Shown: positions 1 through 7,086 of the stretch, one piece after another
Position numbering within the stretch: the first letter of the stretch is position 1
Layout: each line of letters opens with the position of its first letter
Source: an uncultured Clostridia bacterium
Lineage (GTDB): Bacteria; Bacillota; Clostridia; Christensenellales; Aristaeellaceae
Length of the DNA: 14,187 nt
Reading direction: 5' to 3'
NCBI GenBank assembly: GCA_937906775.1
Contig: CALCUD010000138.1
Span: forward strand, 1 to 14,187
Made by a program: the position numbers and the translations under genes
Notes under the pieces: model-generated
The model's input: the letters and a program-made list of their open reading frames with translations, nothing else
The model's database searches: none
What the model was told of the DNA's origin: nothing

Positions 1-1783
1 CAACATCCGTGTAACCGAGAATGGCGTTCATCGGCGTGCGGATATCGTGGGACATGTTGAACAGGAAATTGGTTTTCGCCTTGCTGGCGGCCTGCGCCTG
101 ATCCTTCGCGATCTCCAGCTCGCGCCGCGCGGTCTCGATGATCTCGTTTTCCCGGGTGCTCTCCTCCAGATCCTTCGCCAGCCTGCGGGAGGAAACGGTG
201 CGGATGATCGCGTACGCGGCCACCGCGAGGGTCAGCAGCGCGGCCGCGATGACATATCCCAGATTCTTCCGGAGGAAATCATTCGCAGTCTCCGTCACGG
301 TCCGGCCGGTGGCGGCCTGATAATCCAGCATGTTCTTCTCGTCCTGGGCGATCAGATGATACCCGCGGTTGATCAGCATGATCAGCTCGTAATCCTGCTC
401 CGTCGCGGCGTAGCAGATCGTGCAGGGTTTGCTGAGCGGGGAAATGGTGAATTCCGGGGCTTTTTCGCCGAGGCTGTCCTGCAGGGCGTAGATATGCGCG
501 ACGGCCGCGTCGGCCTCGCCGCTCCCGACCGCCCGGACCAGCGCGTCGACCGTATCGAGAACGAGGACTTCCACGTCGGTAAAACTTTCTTCAACATAGA
601 TGATCCCGGGACGGGTGTTGCAGGTCGCCAGCACGCGGACCCCGGCCGGATTGCCGGATTCCGGTGTCAGCAGTCCCATCGGGATGTTCATCGCGGTTTC
701 GGTCAGGGCCAGTCCTTCCTTCTCCGCCTCGTAATAGCTGTGATACTCGGGGCAGATCACATCGACCTCCCCGTTTTTCAGCGCCGTCCGCATCTCCTCC
801 ACGGTGCCGTACAGCGTCCACTCCGTGGAAACGGAATCCAGCGACAGCTTTTCCAGGATCAGGTCGGTCAGATCGACATACGTCCCGATGACCTTTCCGT
901 CCGCGCCTTCGTACGCGTAGGGCACGTCCCCCCTCAGCCCGCCGATCCGCAGGACCGTGTGTGTATCGACCCATTCACGTTCCGCCGGGGACAGCTCGTG
1001 CGAGGACAGCGCGTCGTTCAGATATTTCTGCTGCAGATTGGAGATCAGGAAGGGACTGATCCCGTTCATCATCTCCAGGGCGTAGTCGATGTCCGCGACA
1101 AGATCCTCCCGGCCCTTCCCCAGGGCGAAATACACATGGTTCGACCCGACCTCGATCAGCGTCCGGAAGGCCGCGTCCGGCACGGTGTTGTCGATGCTGA
1201 GCAGGCAGTCCGCCACCCCGGCGCGGACGGTTTCCCATCCTTCGCTGTAATCGTCGCAGGTAATCTTTTCCATGGTGACGCCGTGTTCCGCGGCCCATTC
1301 GTCAAAGCAGCGCTCCTCGAGCGCGCCTCTGACGGTGACGAGCTTCTTCCCGTTCAGGGACGCCGGATCGAACTCCTCCTCCGTCACATTCGCGCGGAGG
1401 GCGGATATGAAATAGTGCTCCTCGTTCAGCGAAAACGGATGGAACAGGACCTGCTCCCGCCGCTCTTCGGTGTCGATGATATTCGGCAGCAGGTCGATCT
1501 CCCCGGCGGCCAGCTTCCCGTAAAGTTCGCTGAAGTCCCCGTAGACATATTCGATCTTCCAGTGGTTATAGCTCGCGATCTCGCACAGCAGCTCGTAGGT
1601 GAAGCCGGATTGCGGCCGGCCGTCGGCGCCGCCCTCCATAAAGTTATCCATGGGGAAAAAGCCCACCCGGACCGTTTTTTCTGTTTTATCGGATTCCGAA
1701 AAACCGGCGCCCGGAAGGAGCGTCAGCAGAAGCAGCGCAGCCAGCGTCAGCGGCAGTATTCTCCGGAAGAGCTTTGTGACCAT
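1..1783 (-). CDS. Sensor histidine kinase with tandem SBP_bac_3-like sensor domains (3' end beyond window)
   Basis: This is a membrane sensor kinase read on the minus strand, open from ATG at 1783 to the left edge (594 complete codons, no stop). Residues 1-28 form a signal peptide or N-terminal anchor. Residues about 35-260 and 275-495 each resemble a family 3 extracellular solute-binding domain; the first has the typical VRVGFFPMDNF-type opening and GEIDLLPNI, the second opens LRIGGLRGDVPYAYEG. A hydrophobic span lies at about 505-527, followed by a charged coiled-coil linker. The H-box FNMSHDIRTPMNAILGY carries the predicted phospho-accepting His579. The ATP-binding domain, and any receiver domain, would lie to the left of the window. 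GGGGT at 1795-1791, seven bases before the ATG, supports this start; an in-frame GTG at 1792 is an alternative. Ligands of such domains are often amino acids, but none can be assigned here. The gene is divergent from the carrier gene at 2097. Confidence 0.9.
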   Translation of the reverse strand, partial: MVTKLFRRILPLTLAALLLLTLLPGAGFSESDKTEKTVRVGFFPMDNFMEGGADGRPQSGFTYELLCEIASYNHWKIEYVYGDFSELYGKLAAGEIDLLPNIIDTEERREQVLFHPFSLNEEHYFISALRANVTEEEFDPASLNGKKLVTVRGALEERCFDEWAAEHGVTMEKITCDDYSEGWETVRAGVADCLLSIDNTVPDAAFRTLIEVGSNHVYFALGKGREDLVADIDYALEMMNGISPFLISNLQQKYLNDALSSHELSPAEREWVDTHTVLRIGGLRGDVPYAYEGADGKVIGTYVDLTDLILEKLSLDSVSTEWTLYGTVEEMRTALKNGEVDVICPEYHSYYEAEKEGLALTETAMNIPMGLLTPESGNPAGVRVLATCNTRPGIIYVEESFTDVEVLVLDTVDALVRAVGSGEADAAVAHIYALQDSLGEKAPEFTISPLSKPCTICYAATEQDYELIMLINRGYHLIAQDEKNMLDYQAATGRTVTETANDFLRKNLGYVIAAALLTLAVAAYAIIRTVSSRRLAKDLEESTRENEIIETARRELEIAKDQAQAASKAKTNFLFNMSHDIRTPMNAILGYTDV

Positions 1784-1888
1784 CAGTTTCACCCCATTCA
1801 GCAGGATGATGTTTACGGGAAAACGGCGCCGCCTTCGCAGCCCGGCGGACGCCGGCTATAAAACGTGAACTGTACATAATTTATATTT

Positions 1889-1917
1889 ATCATAACATAA
1901 AAAATGGCAGAACACAA
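1889..1917 (-). promoter_or_regulatory. Predicted sigma-A-type promoter of the sensor kinase
   Basis: On the minus strand, TTGTGT (1917-1912) is followed by a 17-base spacer and TATGAT (1894-1889). Transcription would start near 1882 and leave a leader of about 100 bases before the kinase ATG. The surrounding stretch is AT-rich, unlike the flanking coding DNA. Confidence 0.6.
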
Positions 1918-2012
1918 CCGGACTGACGCGGAATCACGCGATATTCCGGAGCCGATCCCGCGAAACCCTGTATCCCGCTGCTCCGGCGCGTCCGCCGCTG
2001 AGGCGCGGGTGC

Positions 2013-2041
2013 TTGACTGTCATGTCCGGCGGGACTATAAT
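2013..2041 (+). promoter_or_regulatory. Strong predicted sigma-A promoter of the CstA-family carrier
   Basis: TTGACT (2013-2018), exactly 17 bases, then TATAAT (2036-2041), a near-consensus promoter ending 55 bases before the carrier ATG. It is divergent from the kinase promoter at 1889-1917, with about 95 bases between the two -35 boxes. A regulator bound there could act on both genes. Confidence 0.75.
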
Positions 2042-2096
2042 CTCTGATAAATCACAATAGAATCCCCGGCAAACAAAAAAGAAGGGAAACAGCGCG

Positions 2097-3578
2097 ATGA
2101 CAACATTTCTGATCGGACTTGCGGTCCTGATCGCGGGATCTGCGATCTACGGCCGTTTCTGCGAAAGAGTGTTCGGCCCCGACGATCGGAAGACTCCGGC
2201 GTATACCAAAGAGGACGGGGTCGACTATGTCCCGATGAGGGGTTGGAAGAACGCCCTGATCAATCTGCTGAACATTGCCGGAACGGGACCCATTATCGGG
2301 CCGATCCAGGGCATTCTGTTCGGGCCGGTCGCTTTCATCACGATCCCTGTCGGAAATATCATCGGCGGCGCGATGCACGACTATTTCTCGGGCATGATCT
2401 GCACCCGCGACGGCGGCACGCAGATGCCGGAAATGATCCGCCGCTACACCGGCAAGACGGTGGCCGCGGTTTACCGCGTCGTCATCTGCCTCATGCTGCT
2501 TCTGGTCGGCGCGGTGTTCATCTACACGCCCGGCGATATCGCGGCGACGCAGGTCTTCGGCTTCAGCGGACTCGCGGGCGACTGGAAGACCTGGCTCGTA
2601 TACGGCGTGATTTTCCTCTATTATCTGATCGCGACGGTTTTCCCGATCGACGCCATCATCGGGAAGATCTACCCCGTATTCGGCGGCGTTCTTCTGTTCT
2701 CCGCGATCGGCATTTTCGCCGGAGTGTTCGCGCAGGGCTATCCGCTGGTCAACCTCTGGGATGACTGGAACAGCGGTCTCCTGTTCCGGTACGGCGATTA
2801 TTTCGGCGCGAATCACTTTGTTCCCACATTCTTCGTCACGGTCGCGTGCGGCATCCTTTCCGGATTCCATTCGTCCCAGACCGCGCTGATCTCGCGCACC
2901 ATCAAGAGCGAGAAGCAGGGCCGCCACACGTTCTACACGATGATGGTCCTCGAAGGCTTCATCGCCATGGTATGGGCCGCGGCGGCCATGGGCGTTTACA
3001 ATCTCGGCCTTCAGCCCGCCGACGCCTCTCTCGCGACCGGCACGGTCGGCGTCGTCTGCCGGAGCCTTCTCGGAAATGTCGGCGGCGTCATCGCGCTGGC
3101 CGGCGTGATCGTTCTTCCGATCACCTCCGGCGATACCGCGCTCCGTGCGCTCCGGCTTTCCATCGCCGAGGCGCTGCATATCGATCAGACCTCCAGGGCC
3201 AAACGTCTCGGGCTTTCCGCGATCCTCTTCACCCTCGTCGCCGGCATCCTGGTGTGGGCAAAGACCAACGCGCAGGGCTTTGCGATCCTGTGGCGCTATT
3301 TCGCCTGGTCGAATCAGATCCTGTCCCTGTTCGCGTTCGCGGCGATCACCGTATGGATGTTCGAAAACGGTAAGTCGAAATTCGTCTGGATGCCCCTGAT
3401 CCCGGGGACCTTCTACGCTTTTGTCACCATGAGCTACATCCTGAACGCGCAGATCGGCTTCAATCTTTCGTGGACCTTCGCCTATGTGATCGCCGCCGTG
3501 CTTGCGGCCGCTTATATGGCAGCGGTCATCCTGACCGGCGCGAAGCGCAGGAACGCGCAGCTTCCGGATCCGCGGTAA
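2097..3578 (+). CDS. CstA-family carbon-starvation carrier (short form)
   Basis: A polytopic inner-membrane carrier of the CstA family, whose characterised members move peptides or pyruvate during carbon limitation. The product is 493 residues and hydrophobic throughout, with roughly a dozen spans. Family hallmarks are visible in the first 110 residues: DGVDYVPM near residue 41, NIAGTGPIIGPIQGILFGP near 59-77, and GGAMHDYFSGM near 90-100. A later signature-like stretch, GILSGFHSSQTALISRT, lies near residues 257-273. E. coli CstA and BtsT are about 700 residues, so this is the short form without the C-terminal extension. The ATG at 2097 follows GAAGGG at 2081-2086 with a somewhat long 10-base gap. 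The gene appears monocistronic. The substrate cannot be told from sequence. The divergent kinase is a plausible regulator, by loose analogy with two-component control of E. coli btsT. Confidence 0.93.
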   Translation: MTTFLIGLAVLIAGSAIYGRFCERVFGPDDRKTPAYTKEDGVDYVPMRGWKNALINLLNIAGTGPIIGPIQGILFGPVAFITIPVGNIIGGAMHDYFSGMICTRDGGTQMPEMIRRYTGKTVAAVYRVVICLMLLLVGAVFIYTPGDIAATQVFGFSGLAGDWKTWLVYGVIFLYYLIATVFPIDAIIGKIYPVFGGVLLFSAIGIFAGVFAQGYPLVNLWDDWNSGLLFRYGDYFGANHFVPTFFVTVACGILSGFHSSQTALISRTIKSEKQGRHTFYTMMVLEGFIAMVWAAAAMGVYNLGLQPADASLATGTVGVVCRSLLGNVGGVIALAGVIVLPITSGDTALRALRLSIAEALHIDQTSRAKRLGLSAILFTLVAGILVWAKTNAQGFAILWRYFAWSNQILSLFAFAAITVWMFENGKSKFVWMPLIPGTFYAFVTMSYILNAQIGFNLSWTFAYVIAAVLAAAYMAAVILTGAKRRNAQLPDPR

Positions 3579-3819
3579 ACCGGTCGAAGAGCTGTCCGAT
3601 CCACAGGGGACCGGAAGCGGTTTGTCGCAAAAGGTTCAGGCTTTCTGTCGGAAGCGGAGACGAATGAACTGATAACCAATGACATCAAGGGAACGAAAAG
3701 TGACGCGTATGACATCAAAACGACAAAGAATTGTGGCGAAAAGAGGTCGTTGCTGTAACAAAAAAGAAGTGCCTGTCAGATAAATTTTAGAATATATTAA
3801 CAAATATTTTTTTTATGCA
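3579..3819. other. Intergenic region after the carrier gene, with a 10-base direct repeat
   Basis: No gene or convincing intrinsic terminator was found. A weak inverted repeat, CCGGTC (3580-3585) with GACCGG (3609-3614), follows the carrier stop without a T-tract. ATGACATCAA occurs twice, at 3679-3688 and 3709-3718, exactly 30 bases apart on the same strand (about three helical turns). The composition changes from GC-rich to clearly AT-rich across this stretch. Confidence 0.5.
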
Positions 3820-3828
3820 TGCTATAAT
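3820..3828 (+). promoter_or_regulatory. Extended -10 promoter of the DUF6273-like surface protein gene
   Basis: TGCTATAAT at 3820-3828 is a perfect extended -10 element (TG, one base, TATAAT) in a very AT-rich tract. No good -35 hexamer exists at 16-18 bases; TTAACA at 3797-3802 is 20 bases away. Transcription would begin near 3835, giving a leader of about 170 bases. The next surface gene uses the same promoter style. Confidence 0.6.
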
Positions 3829-3835
3829 TTATATG

Positions 3836-4004
3836 AGTTTATATGTATGTTTGCTTTGATCAGAAGGATTTCTGAATGCCCGTCCCGACATGCGGAGAAT
3901 GACGCACGCGCGATCCGCAGGCGTGCTCGGGGCAGCAGCGTCCATACGGCAGATCCATATGTAAACCGCAATCTGCGGCGGCATCCGGAAGGAGAAACAT
4001 ATAA
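3836..4004 (+). promoter_or_regulatory. Structured 5' leader RNA, candidate cis-regulatory element
   Basis: Several stems can form in this unusually GC-rich leader. One is TCAGAA/TTCTGA (3860-3865/3870-3875). A nested pair is CCCGA/TCGGG (3884-3888/3927-3931) enclosing TGCGGA/TCCGCA (3891-3896/3914-3919). GCACGC/GCGTGC (3904-3909/3921-3926) would interleave with that inner stem, so the two must alternate or form a pseudoknot. Close to the ribosome binding site, GCAGAT/ATCTGC (3949-3954/3971-3976) competes with CCGCA/TGCGG (3966-3970/3974-3978). It matches no riboswitch class that I recognise. The pairings were found by eye without energy calculation. Confidence 0.4.
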
Positions 4005-6536
4005 ATGAAAAAATTTTCCCGAGGAGATTCAGTTGTGAAAAAAAGAATGATCAGCATTTATTTGGCGGCTTTGATGCTGCTGTCGCTCGTTCCGATGACG
4101 GCATTTGCGTCAGGACCCTCTGCATGGGAAGCGCCGACGGTACAGGCATATGCTGAAAAGGCGGATCTGTCGGTTTTTAATTTGCATGCTTCAAGCGAAA
4201 GTGACCACAATTACAAGAAACTGCAGTTCGGCAATTATGACGGAAAAGCGATCAACTGGTACATCGCCGGGGCGGACAGTAAGCATGCGGATCTTCTGGG
4301 TTATGAGCTTGACGGCGGATCGGAAACGCCATGGAGACCGTTCGGCCTGGGTGCGTTCAACAGTGACGGTCGGAACTTTAAACCCTGGAAGGATTCCTAC
4401 GGCAATTACACGGACAGGACGATGCTGGATACGGACGAGGTAGGCCCCAACCATTACGGAGCGAGCGATATCAGAGCTTTTCTCAACAACGAAGCGCTTG
4501 AGGGCTTTTCTGACGCAGAACTGGAAATGATCCAGATGACAACCCTCACGATCGCCGACTACCTTAATAAGGACAACAACGGAGCCTATCCGTCGCACTA
4601 CACGGTCAGTGACAAGCTGTACCTGCCGAACGGCGATCCGAAATTGGAAGATCCTCTATATATCTATCTTGGTTCCGACGGAAGCCTGAAGGTACCGTTA
4701 CCTGATTATAAAGATATATCTCACCCCTTTTATGTGCCGCGTAGTTACATTTGGCTTGCTGCACCCTATTATAAATTGATAACCGAGGGCCAGGGGGGCT
4801 ATCCTCCGCTGTGCGCATCCATGTACTACAGAGTCCAGAATGTCTTGCTTGCCCACGCGATCCAGCAGGGCAGTGCATTTATCGGCGCATGTCCCGCCTG
4901 CAGCCTGGATCTGAATAATCTGGAATCGGGCAGCTTTTTCTCTGCCGCGCCGGCGGGGATATCGGGAGCGAAAGAGATCCAGGCGACAGCGCCTGCCGGT
5001 TCAGAGGGAAACTTTGATTTTTCTGCGGAAGATCCTTTCATCATGCGCCTTCCTGATGACGGAACATTTGAAGATGCCATTATTACCTTTGATGCCACTG
5101 TCGTCAGGGCGGAAGGCGCCAAAAAGGATGCTACGCTCGTAGTTCAGTGGAGCGAGGACGGCAAGGATTATTGTTATGGGGAGACCATTGACGAAGGCGC
5201 TTCCGGTGAAGTCACAGCATCTGACATTGCCGCGGCGGCGGGTTGTGCATCAGCTGTGCTGTCGGAGGATTGCAAGGTTTGGCTTGAGTACACTGATACC
5301 GCGTCCCACATCACTTATGCGAAGCTCGGGCTTGCGAACTTTGGAAAGAGCCTCACCACTGCTACTGTTTCTGCCGGCAAATCTCCCGTTTACAATGGCG
5401 GGGTTCCGGTTGATCCGAAGGATTTCGGTATCACGGTGACGCTTAAAGACGGTACGGAGGTACCTGATGACGGCTTTGAGCTTCGATTCTACCTTGATGA
5501 GAATTGTACGTCAGCAATTCTTGACGCGGGTAAACCGTGCGCGCCCACGGATGCCGGCATATACTTTGCCACGGCGGTAGGCATTGAGGACGAGGGCTAC
5601 CGCGGTGAAACGGAGACACCGGCAATGGTATATGTGCTCAAGGCGGCCCTGCCAAAGCCGGTGGCTGTTTCAGGGATCATCTACAACGGCCAGGAGCAGA
5701 CCGGCGTGCGGCTTCCGGACGGTGCTGACGCGTCCAGATACATCATATCCGGCGACAAGGCCACAGAAGTCGGCGCTTATATGGCAAATCTGGCACTTGC
5801 CGATCCGTCCGACTACTGCTGGGCGGGCGAGAGCGGCGACCCGCGAGATGATACCATTTCGAAACCGTTTACGCTCAACTGGGAAATCAAAGCGACAGCC
5901 GCAGAATTGACAAAGATCGAAATCACAAAAGCACCGGACAAAACGACCTATACCGTGGGTGAGGTCTTTGACACGACCGGTATGGAAGTAACGGCTTTTT
6001 ACAGCGATGGCAGCAGTAAGCCTGTAACCGGATACACGGTCGAGCCTTCCGGCGCGCTGACTGCTGCGGATACGGTTGTGACAATCATTTACACGGAAAA
6101 CGGAATCGCAAAGACTGCGCCCCAGGAAATTCAGGTGAATGATGATCCGGAGCCCGTCAAATACGAGATCATCAAAGGCAATGATCAGACCGTCTTTATC
6201 AATGCGAAATCTGCTGTGTTTGCATCCAGCGCACCCTTCGACAAGTTCAGCCATGTGCTGCTGGACGGCAAGAAGCTGGCGAAAAAGTATTACAAGGCGG
6301 AATCCGGTTCCACTGTGATCACGCTGAATGAGAACTGCATCAGGAAACTCTCTGTCGGCAAACACACACTGACCATTGTTTCCACTGACGGCAGAGCTAC
6401 CGCAAAATTCAACGTGGAAAAAGCAAAGCCGAAGACCGGTGATTCAACAAATCCGGCTCTGCTGTTGGCAATCATGATTGTTTGCACAGGCATGACGGTT
6501 CTTCTTTCCGGAAAAGCTAAGAAAAGAAATTCGTAA
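4005..6536 (+). CDS. Secreted DUF6273-like/Ig-like surface protein with PKTGD sorting signal
   Basis: A cell-surface protein of 843 residues with no enzymatic motif that I can recognise. A signal peptide ends near residues 35-36 (TAFA-SG). Residues about 72-315 resemble a DUF6273-type domain: FGNYDGKAINWYIAG, SDIRAFLNN, and the closing PACSLDLNN...FFSAAPA. About 320-445 form a linked beta-rich segment. Two MBG-like repeats follow at about 450-546 and 547-630, then an Ig-like Big_3-type domain at 635-713 (TYTVGEVFDTTGMEVTAFYSDGS shortened to TVGEVFDTTGMEVTAFYSDG). Residues 718-806 are a module shared with the protein at 7087. The C-terminus is PKTGD (809-813), a hydrophobic span and KAKKRNS, a sortase signal with Lys in place of the usual first-position Leu-Pro context. 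ATG 4005 has AAGGAG 10 bases upstream; GTG 4035 has GAGGAG at 4021-4026 at an ideal 8 bases and gives a more typical signal peptide, so the true start is uncertain. Confidence 0.8.
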   Translation: MKKFSRGDSVVKKRMISIYLAALMLLSLVPMTAFASGPSAWEAPTVQAYAEKADLSVFNLHASSESDHNYKKLQFGNYDGKAINWYIAGADSKHADLLGYELDGGSETPWRPFGLGAFNSDGRNFKPWKDSYGNYTDRTMLDTDEVGPNHYGASDIRAFLNNEALEGFSDAELEMIQMTTLTIADYLNKDNNGAYPSHYTVSDKLYLPNGDPKLEDPLYIYLGSDGSLKVPLPDYKDISHPFYVPRSYIWLAAPYYKLITEGQGGYPPLCASMYYRVQNVLLAHAIQQGSAFIGACPACSLDLNNLESGSFFSAAPAGISGAKEIQATAPAGSEGNFDFSAEDPFIMRLPDDGTFEDAIITFDATVVRAEGAKKDATLVVQWSEDGKDYCYGETIDEGASGEVTASDIAAAAGCASAVLSEDCKVWLEYTDTASHITYAKLGLANFGKSLTTATVSAGKSPVYNGGVPVDPKDFGITVTLKDGTEVPDDGFELRFYLDENCTSAILDAGKPCAPTDAGIYFATAVGIEDEGYRGETETPAMVYVLKAALPKPVAVSGIIYNGQEQTGVRLPDGADASRYIISGDKATEVGAYMANLALADPSDYCWAGESGDPRDDTISKPFTLNWEIKATAAELTKIEITKAPDKTTYTVGEVFDTTGMEVTAFYSDGSSKPVTGYTVEPSGALTAADTVVTIIYTENGIAKTAPQEIQVNDDPEPVKYEIIKGNDQTVFINAKSAVFASSAPFDKFSHVLLDGKKLAKKYYKAESGSTVITLNENCIRKLSVGKHTLTIVSTDGRATAKFNVEKAKPKTGDSTNPALLLAIMIVCTGMTVLLSGKAKKRNS
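4021..4037 (+). promoter_or_regulatory. Second ribosome binding site and alternative GTG start inside the surface gene
   Basis: GAGGAG (4021-4026) sits 8 bases before an in-frame GTG (4035-4037), 10 codons after the ATG at 4005. Initiation here would give a product starting MKKRMISIYLAALM, a compact lipophilic signal peptide typical of Gram-positive secretion. The ATG has its own AAGGAG at 3989-3994. Both may be used, or the upstream one may be a chance in-frame start. Confidence 0.5.
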
Positions 6537-6546
6537 AGAATAAGCA

Positions 6547-6587
6547 AATCAGGCAGGAGCTTACGGATAAGCTTCTGCCTGATTTTT
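6547..6587 (+). terminator. Strong intrinsic terminator after the DUF6273-like gene
   Basis: A 17-base arm (6547-6563) pairs with 6568-6584 around a CGGA tetraloop. All positions pair, one of them as a G-U wobble, and the run of T at 6583-6587 follows. It starts 10 bases after the stop codon and should isolate this gene from the next. The stem begins and ends with A/T pairs, so it could also work on the opposite strand. Confidence 0.92.
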
Positions 6588-6987
6588 GTAAGTTTCCGCT
6601 TCTTCTTTTGATCGAACGGCGATGCCGGTCATGGTTTTGCCGATGTATAACAGGTAAGCAGATACTCAGCCGTTCAGGAGAGATTCAACAGCTATCCGGC
6701 CTCCTGCAAGGCGATCATGCCGGTTGCATCTGAAGGCGCAATGAAAGATCCGCTGACCGCATCATTTCCCCGGGCCGCTGTCAGAGCGGCCCTTTCTCAT
6801 GCTCTGTCATTCCTGCTATCCGTGAAAGGACTTATGAATTCTTACAGGCAACAATCGGAAAGCATACGCGCGTCCCTGCCTCGCTGCAAACAGGGAGATT
6901 CAGGAACCCGTGAGTAACCGGTTTCCGGTCTTAAGTTGTAATTTAATGAATTTGAAATATAATTGCAACACACTGATTGTATAGTGA
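6588..6987. other. Intergenic region between the two surface genes, no gene recognised
   Basis: About 400 bases with no convincing coding potential. Visible elements are a terminator-like hairpin, GGGCCGCT/AGCGGCCC (6772-6779/6785-6792), followed by TTTCTC; a loose inverted repeat, CAGGAG/CTCCTG (6675-6680/6701-6706); and TCCCTG/CAGGGA (6873-6878/6891-6896). The pattern could be a remnant of a small RNA or an eroded gene. A 66-codon ORF at 6717-6917 has no ribosome binding site and spans the GGGCCGCT hairpin, so it is not called. Confidence 0.45.
6772..6795 (+). terminator. Possible second intrinsic terminator or orphan hairpin
   Basis: A perfect 8-base-pair GC-rich stem with a GTCAG loop ends at 6792 and is followed by TTTCTC, an interrupted T-tract. 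It lies 185 bases beyond the strong terminator at 6547-6587 and does not follow any recognised gene, so it may end a short unannotated transcript or be a leftover. Confidence 0.4.
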
Positions 6988-6996
6988 TGGTATAAT
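6988..6996 (+). promoter_or_regulatory. Extended -10 promoter of the PI-PLC-like surface protein gene
   Basis: TGGTATAAT at 6988-6996 is a perfect extended -10 element. There is no canonical -35 at 16-18 bases; TTGCAA at 6963-6968 is 22 bases away. Start of transcription near 7003 gives a leader of about 84 bases. This also argues against the ATG at 7009 as the start, since it would lie only about 6 bases into the transcript. Confidence 0.6.
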
Positions 6997-7010
6997 AACG
7001 CACAATATAT

Positions 7011-7034
7011 GGTGGTTGTTTATAATCAACCATC
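7011..7034 (+). promoter_or_regulatory. Hairpin at the 5' end of the PI-PLC-like mRNA
   Basis: GGTGGTTG (7011-7018) pairs with CAACCATC (7027-7034), eight pairs with one G-U, around the loop TTTATAAT. It would be at the extreme 5' end of the predicted transcript. It may be an mRNA-stabilising stem or an operator; the loop also contains TATAAT, but no matching -35 hexamer is seen. Confidence 0.4.
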
Positions 7035-7086
7035 AAAAACGGATAGAGTGGCCCCATTCATTCCAGATCATGCGGAGGAAAAGCAT

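Noticed and set aside
47..1861. A 604-codon plus-strand open frame opposite the kinase
   Set aside because: Its product is low-complexity, Arg/Gly/Asp-rich and unlike any family, whereas the minus strand gives a coherent signal peptide, SBP domains, membrane span and H-box. The long antisense frame is a by-product of GC-rich codon usage.
2052..3179. A 375-codon minus-strand frame opposite the carrier gene
   Set aside because: It is antisense to a clear CstA-family gene, has an Asp/Arg-rich composition and no recognisable motifs or convincing start.
6717..6917. A 66-codon ORF between the surface genes
   Set aside because: It has no ribosome binding site, and a GC hairpin of terminator type lies inside it. 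Composition does not suggest a protein.
6588..6987. A glycine or cyclic-di-GMP riboswitch in the spacer
   Set aside because: Short stretches such as GGAGAGATTC and CAAACAGGGA looked suggestive, but the conserved cores and order of elements are absent, and the stretch lies upstream of the promoter rather than in the leader.
7009..7086. The in-frame ATG at 7009 as start of the PI-PLC-like protein
   Set aside because: It lies only about 6 bases after the predicted transcription start and has no binding site, while ATG 7087 has GGAGG at 8 bases and a proper signal peptide.
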